A DNA stretch of 64,000 nucleotides from Clostridia bacterium (GTDB lineage: Bacteria; Bacillota; DSM-521; Neomoorellales; SLTJ01), in contig JANLFO010000004.1 of NCBI GenBank assembly GCA_024653205.1, positions 62,001 to 126,000 on the forward strand, in the 5' to 3' direction. Under the pieces are notes generated by a model. That model was not told where the DNA came from. It saw only the letters and a list, made by a program, of their open reading frames with translations, and ran no database searches. The stretch's first letter is position 1; the number at the start of each line of letters is the position of its first letter. The position numbers and the translations under genes were made by a program. Positions 1 through 9,146 of this stretch are shown here, piece after piece.

Positions 1-1
1 G

Positions 2-1204
2 TGGTGGGGCGGGCTTAGCGGCCTTGCTCAACTGGCCACCGGGCTTTATAGCCCCGTAGCCAGCTTCACCCTGCTGCCGGTGCCCATGTTCATTCTCATG
101 GGCGCGCTGATCTTCGAATCCGGGATGGGTACCCGGGTGGTTGACGTCCTGGACCGCCTGTTGGGCAAGCGGGTTCCGGTACGGTTGAGCGTACTGGCGG
201 TAGGAGCCGGGGCGATACTAGGGGCCCTGATCGGGATCAGCGGCGCCTCGGCCAGTATACTGGGCAAGACCCTGCTGCCGGAGATGCTCAGGCGCGGTTA
301 CCGGGGAGAAACGAGCCTCGGGCCCATAGTGGCCAGCGGCACTCTGGCCACCATGATACCTCCTTCGGCCCTGGGCATCCTGGTGGGGGCCATGAGCGGG
401 GTCTCCATCAGCGGGGTCCTGCTGGGAATTATTCTTCCCGGTCTACTCCTGGCCGGCCTCTATCTGGCCTACCTCTTGGTGCGGTACCGGAAAGCGCCGG
501 TATCCGCGCCTGACGAGCGATCGGACGTTTCCTTTTCCGAGAAGGTGGTAGTGTTCGTGCGCGACCTTCTCCCCCTGGCGCTCATCATGTTCGCGGTGGT
601 GGGAACCATCTTCATCGGCGTCGCTACTCCCTCGGAGGCGGCGGCCCTAGGGGTGGTGGCCTGCCTATTACTGGCGGCAGCCTACAGGCGCCTTAACTGG
701 AAGGTTCTGTGGAACTCCCTGGTGAGCACCGTACACATCACCAGCATGGTCTTCTTCATCGTGGTAGGAGCGGTATGTTTCAGCCGGATCCTGGCCAGCA
801 GCGGGGCGCTTCGCGGTTTGGTAGATCTGGCCACCTCGCTCAGCCTTCCTCCCATGTTGATCGTGGCCGCCACCCTGGCGGTAGTGTTCATTTTGGGCTG
901 CTTCATGGACGCGGCCAGCATTACCATGGTGACCGTGCCGCTGTTCACGCCCCTGGTTTCGGCCCTAGGCGTGGACCTGCTGTGGTATGCGGTGGTTTAC
1001 TTGCTGGTGGTGCAGCTCGGGCTCATAACCCCGCCCTTCGGTCTGGACGTCTACACGGTTAAGGCGGTGGCCCCGCCGGAGGTCACGCTTACCGAAGCCT
1101 TTCGGGCCGCCATGTCCTTCCTGGTGGTGGGTCTGGTGGTGGCGGCCTTGCTGTTCGCCTTTCCCAGGCTGGCCCTGCTCTTGCCGGCGATGGCGAAGGC
1201 GTAG
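2..1204 (+). CDS. dctM: TRAP transporter large permease (DctM family), 5' partial
   Basis: Membrane subunit of a tripartite ATP-independent periplasmic transporter, which imports organic acids using an ion gradient with an extracytoplasmic binding protein. The frame is open at the window edge, so 400 residues are visible against about 425-440 in the family; only the N-terminus is missing. The protein is a chain of hydrophobic segments with family features: a TLLPVPMFILMG stretch near residue 20-35, GISGASASILGKTLLPEM, and SGTLATMIPPSALGI in the first half, and VVQLGLITPPFGLDVY near the end. It lies 156 bases upstream of the glycyl radical enzyme on the same strand, so it may import that enzyme's substrate. 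The small permease and binding protein would lie upstream, outside the window. Confidence 0.93.
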   Translation, partial: WWGGLSGLAQLATGLYSPVASFTLLPVPMFILMGALIFESGMGTRVVDVLDRLLGKRVPVRLSVLAVGAGAILGALIGISGASASILGKTLLPEMLRRGYRGETSLGPIVASGTLATMIPPSALGILVGAMSGVSISGVLLGIILPGLLLAGLYLAYLLVRYRKAPVSAPDERSDVSFSEKVVVFVRDLLPLALIMFAVVGTIFIGVATPSEAAALGVVACLLLAAAYRRLNWKVLWNSLVSTVHITSMVFFIVVGAVCFSRILASSGALRGLVDLATSLSLPPMLIVAATLAVVFILGCFMDAASITMVTVPLFTPLVSALGVDLLWYAVVYLLVVQLGLITPPFGLDVYTVKAVAPPEVTLTEAFRAAMSFLVVGLVVAALLFAFPRLALLLPAMAKA

Positions 1205-1296
1205 TCGGCCGGCTCGGTGGTAACCGATTGGTTAACGCGCCGTTACGGGGAATTGTAATGGACGCTCTCATGCCCTGGGGCTAAGATTAGTCTAGG

Positions 1297-1320
1297 GGGT
1301 TTCCCAAAACTGTGAAACCC
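1297..1320. promoter_or_regulatory. Inverted repeat in the dctM-GRE spacer
   Basis: GGGTTTC (1297-1303) is followed after ten bases by its exact complement GAAACCC (1314-1320), about 40 bases before the GRE start. No U-tract follows, so an operator or mRNA hairpin is more likely than a terminator. A second small symmetric site, TAACG-CGC-CGTTA, lies near 1230-1243. Function unknown. Confidence 0.35.
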
Positions 1321-1360
1321 TCGCTACAGTAAGTTTGTGGTACTACCGCGAGGGGAGGTA

Positions 1361-3943
1361 ATGGGCGAGATGACAGCGGTAGCGCTAGATACTGCGGCCA
1401 GAGGGAACGTTACAGGTACGCCCCAAGTTAACGGGGAAGAAATCAGAAGACTAAGCGTCGTCACGAACCGGGTCAAGAAGCTCAAGCAGGAGTGGGAAGA
1501 GGCCAGGCCCATCATTTACGTGGACGATACCCTGCTCTTTACCAAGTCTTGGAAGGAGACGGAGGGGCTCCCGGTCGACCTGCGCTGGGCTAAGGCCTTC
1601 GAGAAGAGGCTCAAAGAGTGCCCCATTACCATCCGGGATGGAGAGTTGATCGTGGGCTCGCTCACCAAGTTCGTTAAGGGAGTAAACCTCCTGGCGGCCA
1701 TGAAGCCGCGCGAGGTCCTCGACATGCTTAACCGGGGACTGTTTGACCGCAAGCTCAGCGACACCGTCCCGGCGGAGATCTCGGAGGAGGACGCCCGGCG
1801 GCTCAGGGAAGATTGCGAGTACTGGGTGGCCAACATGCCCCCCAGCTACATCAACGCCGCTCTGAAGGAAACCCTGGGCGAGGATCACTTTGACCTCTTG
1901 ATGGACCGGGCCATGATTTTTGAGGGCCGGGGGGTAAGGGTGGAGCCGGACCGGGGCCTGTTCGAGAACTGGGGCGCCATGGGCGGAGGCACCCCCCAGC
2001 CGCACGCCCCGGTGCTCCATAACGGCCTCAACCACATCATCGCCCTGGCCAAGGCGGAAATGGAAAAGGTGCTGGCCGAAGGGGCGGGAGTGCCGGACGG
2101 GAACGGCGGCGTGGCCGCTTCCACGGCGGTGGCCTACCGCAAGTACGTGCTGCTGCAGTCGATAATCATCTGCTGCCAGGCGGTGATCGACTTCGCCCGC
2201 CGCCATGCCGAGCTGGCCCGCAGCCTGGCGGCGAAGGAGACCAACCCGGAGCGCAAGAAGGAGCTGGAGAAAATCGCCGAGCACTGCGAGTGGGTGCCGG
2301 CCAACCCGCCGCGCAGCTTCTGGGAGGCGCTCCAGTCCCTCCGGTTCCTGCACCTGGCCTGCTATAAGGAGAGCCCGGAGCGGGCAGAGCACGGCCTGGG
2401 CCGCCTGGACCAGATGCTCTGGCCCTACTACGAAAAGGACCTGAAAGAAGGCAAGATCACCCGCCAGCAGGCGGCGGAGCTGCTGGGCTGCTTCTGGCTC
2501 AAGACCCGGGAGGCCGAGAACCTGGTGAGCATCAAGCGGGAGCACCGGGCGGCGCCGGGTACGCTCCTGCCCAACGTCACCATCGGCGGCCGGGACGAGC
2601 GCGGTCGGGACGTGACTAACGAGCTTTCCTGGATGGTTCTGGAAGTAATGCGGCAGATGAAGCTCTCGGAGCCGGCGGTCTACGTCCGCTACCACGACGG
2701 CATGAGCAAGGACTTCCTGCTCTTCGCCTTGGAGTGCTGCCGGGACTTCGGCGGCGGCAACCCGGCCTTCCTCAACGACGCCCTGGGCACGGCCCGTTAC
2801 CTGGCCCGGGGGGTGAAGGTGGAGGACGCCGTGGACTGGCACGCCAGCGGCTGCCTGGCCTACAACCTGGAGTGCGCCGAGCACCCCAGCGGGAAGTTTA
2901 ACCTGAACCAAGCCAAGATCTTCGAAATCACCCTCTACAACGGCTTCGATCCCCGCACCGGAAAGCAGGTGGGCCTTAAGACCGGGGACGTGACCCAGTT
3001 CACCTCCATAGAGCAGCTCTACGAAGCCTTCCTCAAGCAGGTGGACTACTTCGCCGAGAGGATGCGGAAGCACTACTTCGTCTGGTGGAGCGTGGAGATG
3101 GAGAACGCGCCGCGGAGCGGCTGGCGGGCGGCCATGCTCTACGAGGACTGCATCCCCAAGGGGCTGACCCCCAGGGAGGGCGGCGCCCGTTACCCGGTGA
3201 CCTGCATGGCCTGGGTGGGCGACCGGGGGCTGACCGACGTGGCCGACAGCCTGGCGGCCATCAAGTACCTGGTCTTCGACACCAAGCAGGTTACCATGGC
3301 CGAGCTGCTGGAGGCCCTGAAGAATAACTGGGAGGGGCACGAAGACCTCCGGCAGAAGTGCCTCAAGGCACCCAAGTACGGGAACGACGACGACTACGTG
3401 GACGAGATCTTCAACTACATCTCCATGAAGGTGCAGCAGATCCTGCTCAGCCGGCCGGATCCCTTCACGGGCCTGAAGCCCTTCCTCTTCAAGGGCGCGG
3501 CCGCGGGCCACGTGATCCACGGTCTGGCGGTGGGGGCCCTGCCCAACGGCCGGAAGGCCTACACCCCCATCAACGACGCCGGCACCTCGCCCATGCCCGG
3601 CGCGGACGTGAAGGGCCCCACGGCGGTGATCAACTCCGCCACCAAGGCCCCGCACGCCTGGGAGTGCGTGGGCATCGCCCACAACATGAAGCTCTCTAAG
3701 CCGCTTTTGAACACGCCCGAGAAGCTGGAAAAGGTGCTGGCGTTGATCAAGACCTTCATGGCCCGGGGAGGCTGGCACATCCAGTTCAACGTGCACAGCG
3801 TGGAGGAACTCCTGGAGGCCAGGAAGCATCCGGAGAAGTACCGCAACCTGCTGGTGAGGGTGGGCGGCTACAGCGCCTACTTCGTGGACCTGCCGCCCGA
3901 ACTGCAGGACGAGATCATCGCCCGCACCATGCACGAGCTATAA
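1361..3943 (+). CDS. Glycyl radical enzyme (PFL2-like), substrate unknown
   Basis: An 860-residue glycyl radical enzyme. The C-terminal glycyl loop is RVGGYSAYF with the radical glycine at about residue 836, 24 residues from the end. The thiyl cysteine is about residue 498 in WHASGCLAYN. The conserved stretches PKYGNDDDYVDEI and GPTAVINSATK also fit. In eliminating and decarboxylating GREs (choline lyase, diol dehydratases, hydroxyphenylacetate decarboxylase) the cysteine is followed by x-Glu; here the +2 residue is Ala. The benzylsuccinate-synthase pattern CMxPG is also absent. The C-terminal loop resembles benzylsuccinate synthase and glycerol dehydratase about equally. ATG 1361 follows GGGGAGG by two bases; ATG 1370 is an alternative with a longer spacer. 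The activase is 6.4 kb downstream. The reaction cannot be assigned. Confidence 0.93.
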   Translation: MGEMTAVALDTAARGNVTGTPQVNGEEIRRLSVVTNRVKKLKQEWEEARPIIYVDDTLLFTKSWKETEGLPVDLRWAKAFEKRLKECPITIRDGELIVGSLTKFVKGVNLLAAMKPREVLDMLNRGLFDRKLSDTVPAEISEEDARRLREDCEYWVANMPPSYINAALKETLGEDHFDLLMDRAMIFEGRGVRVEPDRGLFENWGAMGGGTPQPHAPVLHNGLNHIIALAKAEMEKVLAEGAGVPDGNGGVAASTAVAYRKYVLLQSIIICCQAVIDFARRHAELARSLAAKETNPERKKELEKIAEHCEWVPANPPRSFWEALQSLRFLHLACYKESPERAEHGLGRLDQMLWPYYEKDLKEGKITRQQAAELLGCFWLKTREAENLVSIKREHRAAPGTLLPNVTIGGRDERGRDVTNELSWMVLEVMRQMKLSEPAVYVRYHDGMSKDFLLFALECCRDFGGGNPAFLNDALGTARYLARGVKVEDAVDWHASGCLAYNLECAEHPSGKFNLNQAKIFEITLYNGFDPRTGKQVGLKTGDVTQFTSIEQLYEAFLKQVDYFAERMRKHYFVWWSVEMENAPRSGWRAAMLYEDCIPKGLTPREGGARYPVTCMAWVGDRGLTDVADSLAAIKYLVFDTKQVTMAELLEALKNNWEGHEDLRQKCLKAPKYGNDDDYVDEIFNYISMKVQQILLSRPDPFTGLKPFLFKGAAAGHVIHGLAVGALPNGRKAYTPINDAGTSPMPGADVKGPTAVINSATKAPHAWECVGIAHNMKLSKPLLNTPEKLEKVLALIKTFMARGGWHIQFNVHSVEELLEARKHPEKYRNLLVRVGGYSAYFVDLPPELQDEIIARTMHEL

Positions 3944-3989
3944 CGGCTCTGTTCGGCGGTCGGCGGCGCGGCGCAGTCAACAGCTGATT

Positions 3990-4009
3990 GGGCGGGGTTA
4001 TCCCCGCCC
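3990..4009 (+). terminator. Perfect hairpin after the GRE gene
   Basis: GGGCGGGG-TTAT-CCCCGCCC forms an eight-base-pair stem with a four-base loop 47 bases after the stop codon. No T-run follows, so it may act as a 3' mRNA stabiliser or weak terminator rather than a classical intrinsic terminator. It precedes repeat copy A. Confidence 0.5.
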
Positions 4010-4032
4010 CGCCCCGGCGGTCGTGGCTTTAC

Positions 4033-4156
4033 CTTGAGTTATTCCCAGTTTCCGCCGGCAGTCCTGGTTCCACCGAGTACCTAAAGCCTCGCCGAGCACC
4101 GAACTACGAGGGGGAACCGGGACTGCCGCCAGGACAAACTGAAGATCCGTCAGGAG
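4033..4156 (+). repeat. Intergenic repeat family, copy A (short form)
   Basis: It starts with the family end TTGAGTTATTCCCAG and finishes with ACAAACTGAAGATCCGTCAGG. Inside is an inverted repeat: GGCAGTCCTGGTTCC (4057-4071) against GGAACCGGGACTGCC (4113-4127), one mismatch that is a G-U pair in RNA. Between the arms are GAGTACC and GCACCGAACT, relics of the longer core in copies C-F. It fills the spacer upstream of the PrpD-family gene, and its last bases supply that gene's ribosome-binding region. Confidence 0.8.
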
Positions 4157-4157
4157 A

Positions 4158-5579
4158 TTGGGGGAAACAGTAGTGGAAGAGGCAACCCACCTTATTGCCG
4201 AGCACTTCCTGCGGGTCACCTACGAGGACCTGCCGGTGCCGGTGGTAGAGAATACTAAAAAGCAAGTATTGGACTTCTTTGGTGTAGCCCTAGGCGGCTC
4301 AAACGAGGCGGGAGTAAGGGAGTTGAGAGGGTTGCTGGAGGAATGGGGCGGGGCCGAGCAGGCTACGGTGATCGGCGCCGGGCGCCGGCTCCCCTTGCCC
4401 CACGCCGCCCAAATGAACGCCACTATGGCCCACGCTCTGGACTACGACGATGTGCACGAGGCGGCGGTGATCCACCCCGGGGTGGTTACCCTGCCCGCGG
4501 CCCTGGCCGCAGCCGAATATGTGGGCGGGATCGACGGCAAGGAACTGATCACCGCCGTGGCCTTGGGAACGGATTTCATCTGCCGCCTGGGACTGGCCAC
4601 CCGCCCCGGCCAGAACGTCCACCAATTCGGCTGGCACCTGACCTCCATCTACGGCTACATGACCGCGGCGGCGGTGGCGGGGCGCATCCTGGGGCTGGAC
4701 CGGGAGGCTCTGCTCAACGCCATGGGAATAGCCTACCACCAGTCCGCGGGCAACGGCCAGTGCGTTAAGGACGGGGCCCTCACCAAGCGCATGGGCCCGG
4801 GCTTTGCGGTAAGAGGGGGCGTGGCTGCGGCCCTGATGGCCAGGGGAGGGATCACCGGGGCTAAGAACAGCCTTGAGGGCGAGTTAGGAATGTACAGGGT
4901 ATACCACCAGGGGAGCTACTCCCGGGATCGTCTGGTGGGAGAATTGGGAACCAGGTTTGAAGGCCTCAACGTGTCCATCAAACCCTATCCCTGCTGCCGG
5001 GGAGTGCACCCCTTCATCGACGCCGCCCTGGGGCTGGTCCGGGAAGGAGGGCCGGAGCCGGCGGCGGTGGAGCGCATCCTGATTGCCTGCGGCGAGGGCA
5101 CCCGCCTGCTGTTGGCCTCGCCCCTGGAGGCCAAGGTGCGGCCCCGGACCCCGGTGGACTCCCAGTTCAGCGTGCCCTGGGGCGTGGCGGTGGCCGTGGC
5201 CAGGAAACGGGCCACCATCAAGGACTTCTCCGCCGAGGCCATCCGCAGCCCGGACATCCTAGAGGTGGCGGCTAAAATCGAGGTGGAAGTGGACCCGGCC
5301 CTCAACCGGGGAGACGAGATCGAGCCGGCCCGGGTAACCATAACCGACCGGGACGGGCGCACCTACTCGCGCGAAGTGCAGTTCCCCACCGGCTCTCCCC
5401 AGCAGCCCATGACCTTCGCGGAGTGCGAACGGAAGCTCCGGGACTGCCTGGCTCATGCCGGCAATCCTCTGCCCGAAGATCGGGTGGCCAGGTTGGTGGA
5501 GTTGGTATCCTCGCTGGAGAACGTGGCGGACGTGCGGGAGCTGATCGGACTGACGGTACCCGCCAAAGAGGTCTTCTAA
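4158..5579 (+). CDS. MmgE/PrpD family protein
   Basis: 473 residues from TTG 4158. GTG 4173 is an equally plausible start (468 residues), with a G-rich site upstream. The family includes 2-methylcitrate dehydratase, cis-aconitate decarboxylase and iminodisuccinate epimerase, which act at carbons next to carboxylates. Family features are LDYDDVHEAAVIHPG near residues 92-107, GTDFICRLGLA, GWHLTSIYGYMTAAAVAG, and the C-terminal region with IKPYPCCRGVHPFIDAA. It lies between the GRE and an alcohol dehydrogenase on the same strand, so it probably acts on a carboxylated intermediate of the same pathway. Members of this family are hard to assign by sequence, and I do not call it PrpD proper because no methylcitrate synthase is present. 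Confidence 0.9.
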   Translation: MGETVVEEATHLIAEHFLRVTYEDLPVPVVENTKKQVLDFFGVALGGSNEAGVRELRGLLEEWGGAEQATVIGAGRRLPLPHAAQMNATMAHALDYDDVHEAAVIHPGVVTLPAALAAAEYVGGIDGKELITAVALGTDFICRLGLATRPGQNVHQFGWHLTSIYGYMTAAAVAGRILGLDREALLNAMGIAYHQSAGNGQCVKDGALTKRMGPGFAVRGGVAAALMARGGITGAKNSLEGELGMYRVYHQGSYSRDRLVGELGTRFEGLNVSIKPYPCCRGVHPFIDAALGLVREGGPEPAAVERILIACGEGTRLLLASPLEAKVRPRTPVDSQFSVPWGVAVAVARKRATIKDFSAEAIRSPDILEVAAKIEVEVDPALNRGDEIEPARVTITDRDGRTYSREVQFPTGSPQQPMTFAECERKLRDCLAHAGNPLPEDRVARLVELVSSLENVADVRELIGLTVPAKEVF

Positions 5580-5599
5580 TATAGGAGGGATTGCATCCG

Positions 5600-6709
5600 A
5601 TGAAAGTCAAGGCGGCAGTGGTATGGGCTCCCAAGCAGGGATGGGATGTGACAGAAGTAGAGCTCGATCCACCCAAGGAGCACGAGGTGCTGGTGCGCTG
5701 GGTGGCAGCGGGGCTTTGCCATTCGGACTACCACGTAATCGAGGGCCAGCACGGCGCCCAGCTCCCCATGGTAGCCGGCCACGAGGGCACAGGCGTGGTA
5801 GAGGAAGTGGGCCCGGGCGTTACCCGGGTTAAGCCCGGCGACCACGTGGTGGCCACCTTCCGCGCCTCCTGCGGGTATTGCCGCTGGTGCTCCAGCGGTC
5901 ATCAGAACCTTTGTGTCCTGGGCGACCAGGCCTACAGCGGACGCCAGCTAGACGGCACCTGTCGGTTCCATGCCCGGGGCCAGGATCTGGGGAGTGCGGC
6001 CATGCTGGGCACTTTCTCGGAGTATTCCGTGGCGCCGGAGTATTCGCTGGTGAAGATCGACCCCGAGGCGTCCCTGGAGGCGGCCTGCCTCCTGAGCTGT
6101 GGAGTGCTCACCGGCTGGGGAGCGGCGGTGGCGGGGGCCCAAGTCGAGCCCGGGGACACGGTGGTGATTTACGGCGTGGGTAGCCTAGGCCTGTCGGCGG
6201 TGCAGGGCGCCAGGGTCTGCGGGGCCCGGTATATCGTGGCCGTGGATCCGGTGGCCCTGAAGCGGGAGAAGGCCCTGGAGTTAGGGGCCACGCACGCTGT
6301 GGCCAGTGTCGAGGAAGCGCGGGAGTTGGTAAAGAACCTGACCGGCGGCGTAGGAGCAGATAAGTCCATCGTGTGCGTCGGAGTCATTAACGAGGAAATA
6401 GTGGAAGAAGCGGTCAACATCGTCCGCCGGGCGGGCACCGCAGCCGTGGCCGCCGCCGGGGAGAAACCGGGCACCAAGGCGATACACGTAAGCGCTCACG
6501 TCATCTGCGGGGGGCAGAAGCGCATTCAGGGAGTGGTAATGGGCAACCTCAATCCCCACTACGACATACCGAGGCTGCTGGGGCTGTACCGGTCGGGGTT
6601 GCTCAAGCTGGACGAGATGCTAAGCCGCCGCTATCGGTTGGAGGAGATTAATCAGGGCTACGAGGACCTGATTGCGGGTCGCATCGTCCGGGGGATCATC
6701 GCCTTCTAG
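5600..6709 (+). CDS. Zinc alcohol dehydrogenase, NDMA-dependent/class III-like (paralogue 1)
   Basis: 369-residue medium-chain zinc dehydrogenase that interconverts an alcohol and an aldehyde with NAD(H). Catalytic zinc ligands are Cys40 (GLCHSDYH) and His61-Glu62 (GHEGTG); structural zinc ligands are Cys91, Cys94, Cys97 and Cys105 ([15 protein letters not shown]). The Rossmann motif is YGVGSLG, with an Asp at AVDPV favouring NAD. ATG 5600 is preferred over TTG 5591 because AGGAGG at 5583-5588 is then 11 bases away and because the downstream paralogue starts in the same way (MKVRAAVVW). The gene lies 20 bases after the PrpD-family stop and 76 bases before an aldehyde oxidoreductase, which suggests alcohol to aldehyde to acid. 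Confidence 0.95.
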   Translation: MKVKAAVVWAPKQGWDVTEVELDPPKEHEVLVRWVAAGLCHSDYHVIEGQHGAQLPMVAGHEGTGVVEEVGPGVTRVKPGDHVVATFRASCGYCRWCSSGHQNLCVLGDQAYSGRQLDGTCRFHARGQDLGSAAMLGTFSEYSVAPEYSLVKIDPEASLEAACLLSCGVLTGWGAAVAGAQVEPGDTVVIYGVGSLGLSAVQGARVCGARYIVAVDPVALKREKALELGATHAVASVEEARELVKNLTGGVGADKSIVCVGVINEEIVEEAVNIVRRAGTAAVAAAGEKPGTKAIHVSAHVICGGQKRIQGVVMGNLNPHYDIPRLLGLYRSGLLKLDEMLSRRYRLEEINQGYEDLIAGRIVRGIIAF

Positions 6710-6785
6710 GCGAAGCTTCCGCCGCTACTGCAGTACCGACCGTGCAGTTGAAACCGCGGAGGCCACTAGACGGGAGGGAACGAAC

Positions 6786-8657
6786 TTGAAAGGCGGCTAC
6801 ACGGGGAGAATGCTCTTCGTCGATCTGAGTACCGGCAGCCTCCGGGAGCGGGAGCTAAGCGAGGACCTGGCCCGTAACTTCCTCGGCGGCTACGGCCTGG
6901 GGTCGCGGATACTCTACGAAATGATGCCTGGGGGAGCCGATCCCTTCGGACCGGACAGTATTCTAGGGCTTGTCACCGGTCCTCTGACCGGGTCCGGCGC
7001 CTACTTCGGCTCGCGGTATATAGTGGTGTCGAAATCGCCGGTAAACGGCGGCTGGAACGATGCCAACTCGGGTGGGTTTTTCGGTAGGGAACTGAAGCGG
7101 GCCGGGTACGACGCCGTGTTCGTGTCCGGCGTGGCCGATCGGCCGGTATACCTGTGGATCAAGGACGGCAAGGCCGAGATCCGGGACGCCGCCGGCCTGT
7201 GGGGCAAGGAGGTCAAGGAGACGCTCACGGCCTTGGTGCAGGACACCGGAGAGCCTAACCTGCGGGCGGCGGTGATCGGCCCGGCGGGAGAAAAGCGTTC
7301 CTTCATGGCCGCGGTGATGAACGACACCTATCGCGCGGCCGCCCGTGGGGGCAGCGGCGCGGTAATGGGGGCCAAGAAACTCAAGGCGGTGGCAGTCTGC
7401 GGGAGCAGGGAGATACCCGTAGCCGACCCTACTCGGTTGAGAGAGATAAACCACAAGCTGCGGGAAGCCATGGAGAGCGGTCCTATGGCCGAGGAGATCG
7501 CCCGGACGTCCGAGCACGGCACCGGCTGGACCACCACGCCTTCCGCCTTGAGCGGCGACTCTCCGGTCAAGAACTGGCTGGGCGTGGGCCTAACCGATTT
7601 CGGCGAGGAAGCGGCGGTGCGGATCGGGTCTAGGGCCATGGATCCGAAGTACAAGGTAAGGAAATACGCCTGCGCCAACTGCCCCTTGGGCTGCGGCGCC
7701 GAGTACGAGGTCGGCGTCGGTCCCTGGCCCGTGAGCGGGGCCAAACGGCCGGAGTACGAAACGGCCGCCGCCTTCGGCATGCTGCTGCTCAATTCCAACC
7801 CCGAGTCCATCATCAAGTGCAACGATATCTGTAACCGCTACGGGCTGGATACCATCTCCACCGGGGCCACCATCGGCTGGGCCATGGAGTGCTACGAGAA
7901 GGGGCTTCTCACCCGGCAGGACCTGGATGGGCTAGACCTAAGTTGGGGAAACGCGGAAGCCATCGTGGCCCTCACCCAAAAGATTGCCGAGCAGGAGGGA
8001 TGCGGCCGGGTGCTGGCTATGGGCTCGGCCAAGGCCGCCCAGGTCTGGGGCAAGGGGGCGGAGTGTTTAGTAACCGTAGAGGGCATGGAGCTGCCCATGC
8101 ACGATCCGCGACTCGCCCCGGGCTGGATCCGCACCTACCAATTCGACCCCACCCCCGGCCGGCACGTCAAGGGCGGCCTAGGTAGAATGCAGTCCCACAG
8201 TGCCTCCCAAGACAAATACAACTACCGCGACACCGGACAACGCGACCTTCTGGCCACCGCCGACCAGGAAGTGACCCAGTGCTCGGGTCTGTGCCTCTTC
8301 GTGCAATTTCCCGGGCGGCCGGAGGCAATAGCCGAGTTCATAGAGGCGGTTACCGGCTGGCCGTTCACCGAGGAGGACAAGATTGCCACCGGGCTGCGCA
8401 TTCTCAGCATGGGGCATGCCTTCAACCTCCGGGAGGGATTGAGCGTGACCGCACGCCTGGCCCCGCCGCGGGTGGTGGGCAAGCCTCCGCTTGGTCACGG
8501 GCCCCTGGCCGGAGTTACGGTGGATGAGGAGCAGTTGGCCCGTAACTTCTTTGCCGCCGTAGGCTGGGAGTGGGGTACGGGTAAGCCCTCTCTGGAGAGA
8601 TTGCGGGAGCTGGGTGGTCTGGAGCCGGTGATCCGGGACCTGTACGGCCAGGGGTAG
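6786..8657 (+). CDS. aor: Aldehyde:ferredoxin oxidoreductase (tungsten type), AOR-1
   Basis: 623 residues from TTG 6786, which has GGGAGGG (6772-6778) at an ideal 7-base spacing; the open frame extends further upstream without a better start. AOR oxidises aldehydes to carboxylic acids, reducing ferredoxin through a bis-pterin tungsten centre and a [4Fe-4S] cluster. Visible are the N-terminal GGYTGRMLFVDLSTG, the pterin-binding KSPVNGGWNDANSGG, ARGGSGAVMGAKKLKA, and cluster cysteines in CANCPLGC with a further cysteine in QCSGLCLF near the C-terminus. Length is normal for the family. A MoaD-like protein follows, as in many AOR loci. The likely substrate is the aldehyde made by the neighbouring alcohol dehydrogenases. 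Confidence 0.95.
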   Translation: MKGGYTGRMLFVDLSTGSLRERELSEDLARNFLGGYGLGSRILYEMMPGGADPFGPDSILGLVTGPLTGSGAYFGSRYIVVSKSPVNGGWNDANSGGFFGRELKRAGYDAVFVSGVADRPVYLWIKDGKAEIRDAAGLWGKEVKETLTALVQDTGEPNLRAAVIGPAGEKRSFMAAVMNDTYRAAARGGSGAVMGAKKLKAVAVCGSREIPVADPTRLREINHKLREAMESGPMAEEIARTSEHGTGWTTTPSALSGDSPVKNWLGVGLTDFGEEAAVRIGSRAMDPKYKVRKYACANCPLGCGAEYEVGVGPWPVSGAKRPEYETAAAFGMLLLNSNPESIIKCNDICNRYGLDTISTGATIGWAMECYEKGLLTRQDLDGLDLSWGNAEAIVALTQKIAEQEGCGRVLAMGSAKAAQVWGKGAECLVTVEGMELPMHDPRLAPGWIRTYQFDPTPGRHVKGGLGRMQSHSASQDKYNYRDTGQRDLLATADQEVTQCSGLCLFVQFPGRPEAIAEFIEAVTGWPFTEEDKIATGLRILSMGHAFNLREGLSVTARLAPPRVVGKPPLGHGPLAGVTVDEEQLARNFFAAVGWEWGTGKPSLERLRELGGLEPVIRDLYGQG

Positions 8658-8698
8658 GCGGGTCTTAGCCCGACGGAACCGGTCGGGAGGCGGTCCGG

Positions 8699-8750
8699 CC
8701 TGAGTTATCCCAGTCTTGCCCTCCAGGGCAAACTAAGGATCCGCCAGGGG
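8699..8750 (+). repeat. Intergenic repeat family, copy B (minimal form)
   Basis: Only the two outer ends remain: CCTGAGTTATCCCAGT and GGGCAAACTAAGGATCCGCC, joined by a small TTGCCC-TCCA-GGGCAA hairpin. This copy shows that the outer ends are conserved without the roughly 200-bp core. Confidence 0.7.
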
Positions 8751-8800
8751 TCCGGCGGCGAGGGCCGGACCGGCCGGAAACCGAGGATGGGGGGAGGAGA

Positions 8801-9043
8801 TTGAGGGTAACGATAAAGTTCTTCCCCGGTGTGGGTAGCCTGCCGGAAGGCCACTCCCGGGCCTTCGAGGTGCCGGAGGGGGCCACGGTGGGTCAGGTGA
8901 TAGAGCGCCTGAAGGCCGAGGCGGCCGATGGGGCCGAGTGGCCTCGCCCGGTGGTCATTGTCAACCAGGCGGCCGCCGGCTGGGATACCCCGCTGAAGGA
9001 TGGGGACGAGGTCCTGGTGCTGTGGCCCTTGGGCGGCGGCTAG
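8801..9043 (+). CDS. MoaD/ThiS-family sulfur carrier
   Basis: 80-residue beta-grasp protein ending in LGGG, so the diglycine needed for thiocarboxylation is present. MoaD proteins donate the dithiolene sulfurs of molybdopterin, the ligand of both molybdenum and tungsten enzymes. The start is TTG 8801 right after GGGGAGGAG; no other start exists nearby. Its place directly after an AOR gene suggests a dedicated carrier for the tungsten cofactor of the two AORs or for the molybdenum hydroxylase at 14.1 kb. Confidence 0.85.
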   Translation: MRVTIKFFPGVGSLPEGHSRAFEVPEGATVGQVIERLKAEAADGAEWPRPVVIVNQAAAGWDTPLKDGDEVLVLWPLGGG

Positions 9044-9146
9044 CTCTCGGCTGTGGCCCAGCGAGGTTGGGGTTGTTGCTCCGCTGGGCTAAAGCGTTTC
9101 TTTACAGACAAGGCGGAAAAGGACAAGGTCACGGGGGAGGGTTCCT

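Noticed and set aside
1451-3934. An 827-codon open frame opposite the GRE gene
   Set aside because: Its amino-acid content is rich in His, Val and Leu runs, as expected from the antisense of GC-rich codons, and no domain is visible. The GRE on the other strand explains the openness.
4158-5579. Assignment as 2-methylcitrate dehydratase PrpD
   Set aside because: The family is broad, and neither methylcitrate synthase nor an intact methylisocitrate lyase is present; the PEP-mutase-family gene at 27.3 kb is broken and far away.
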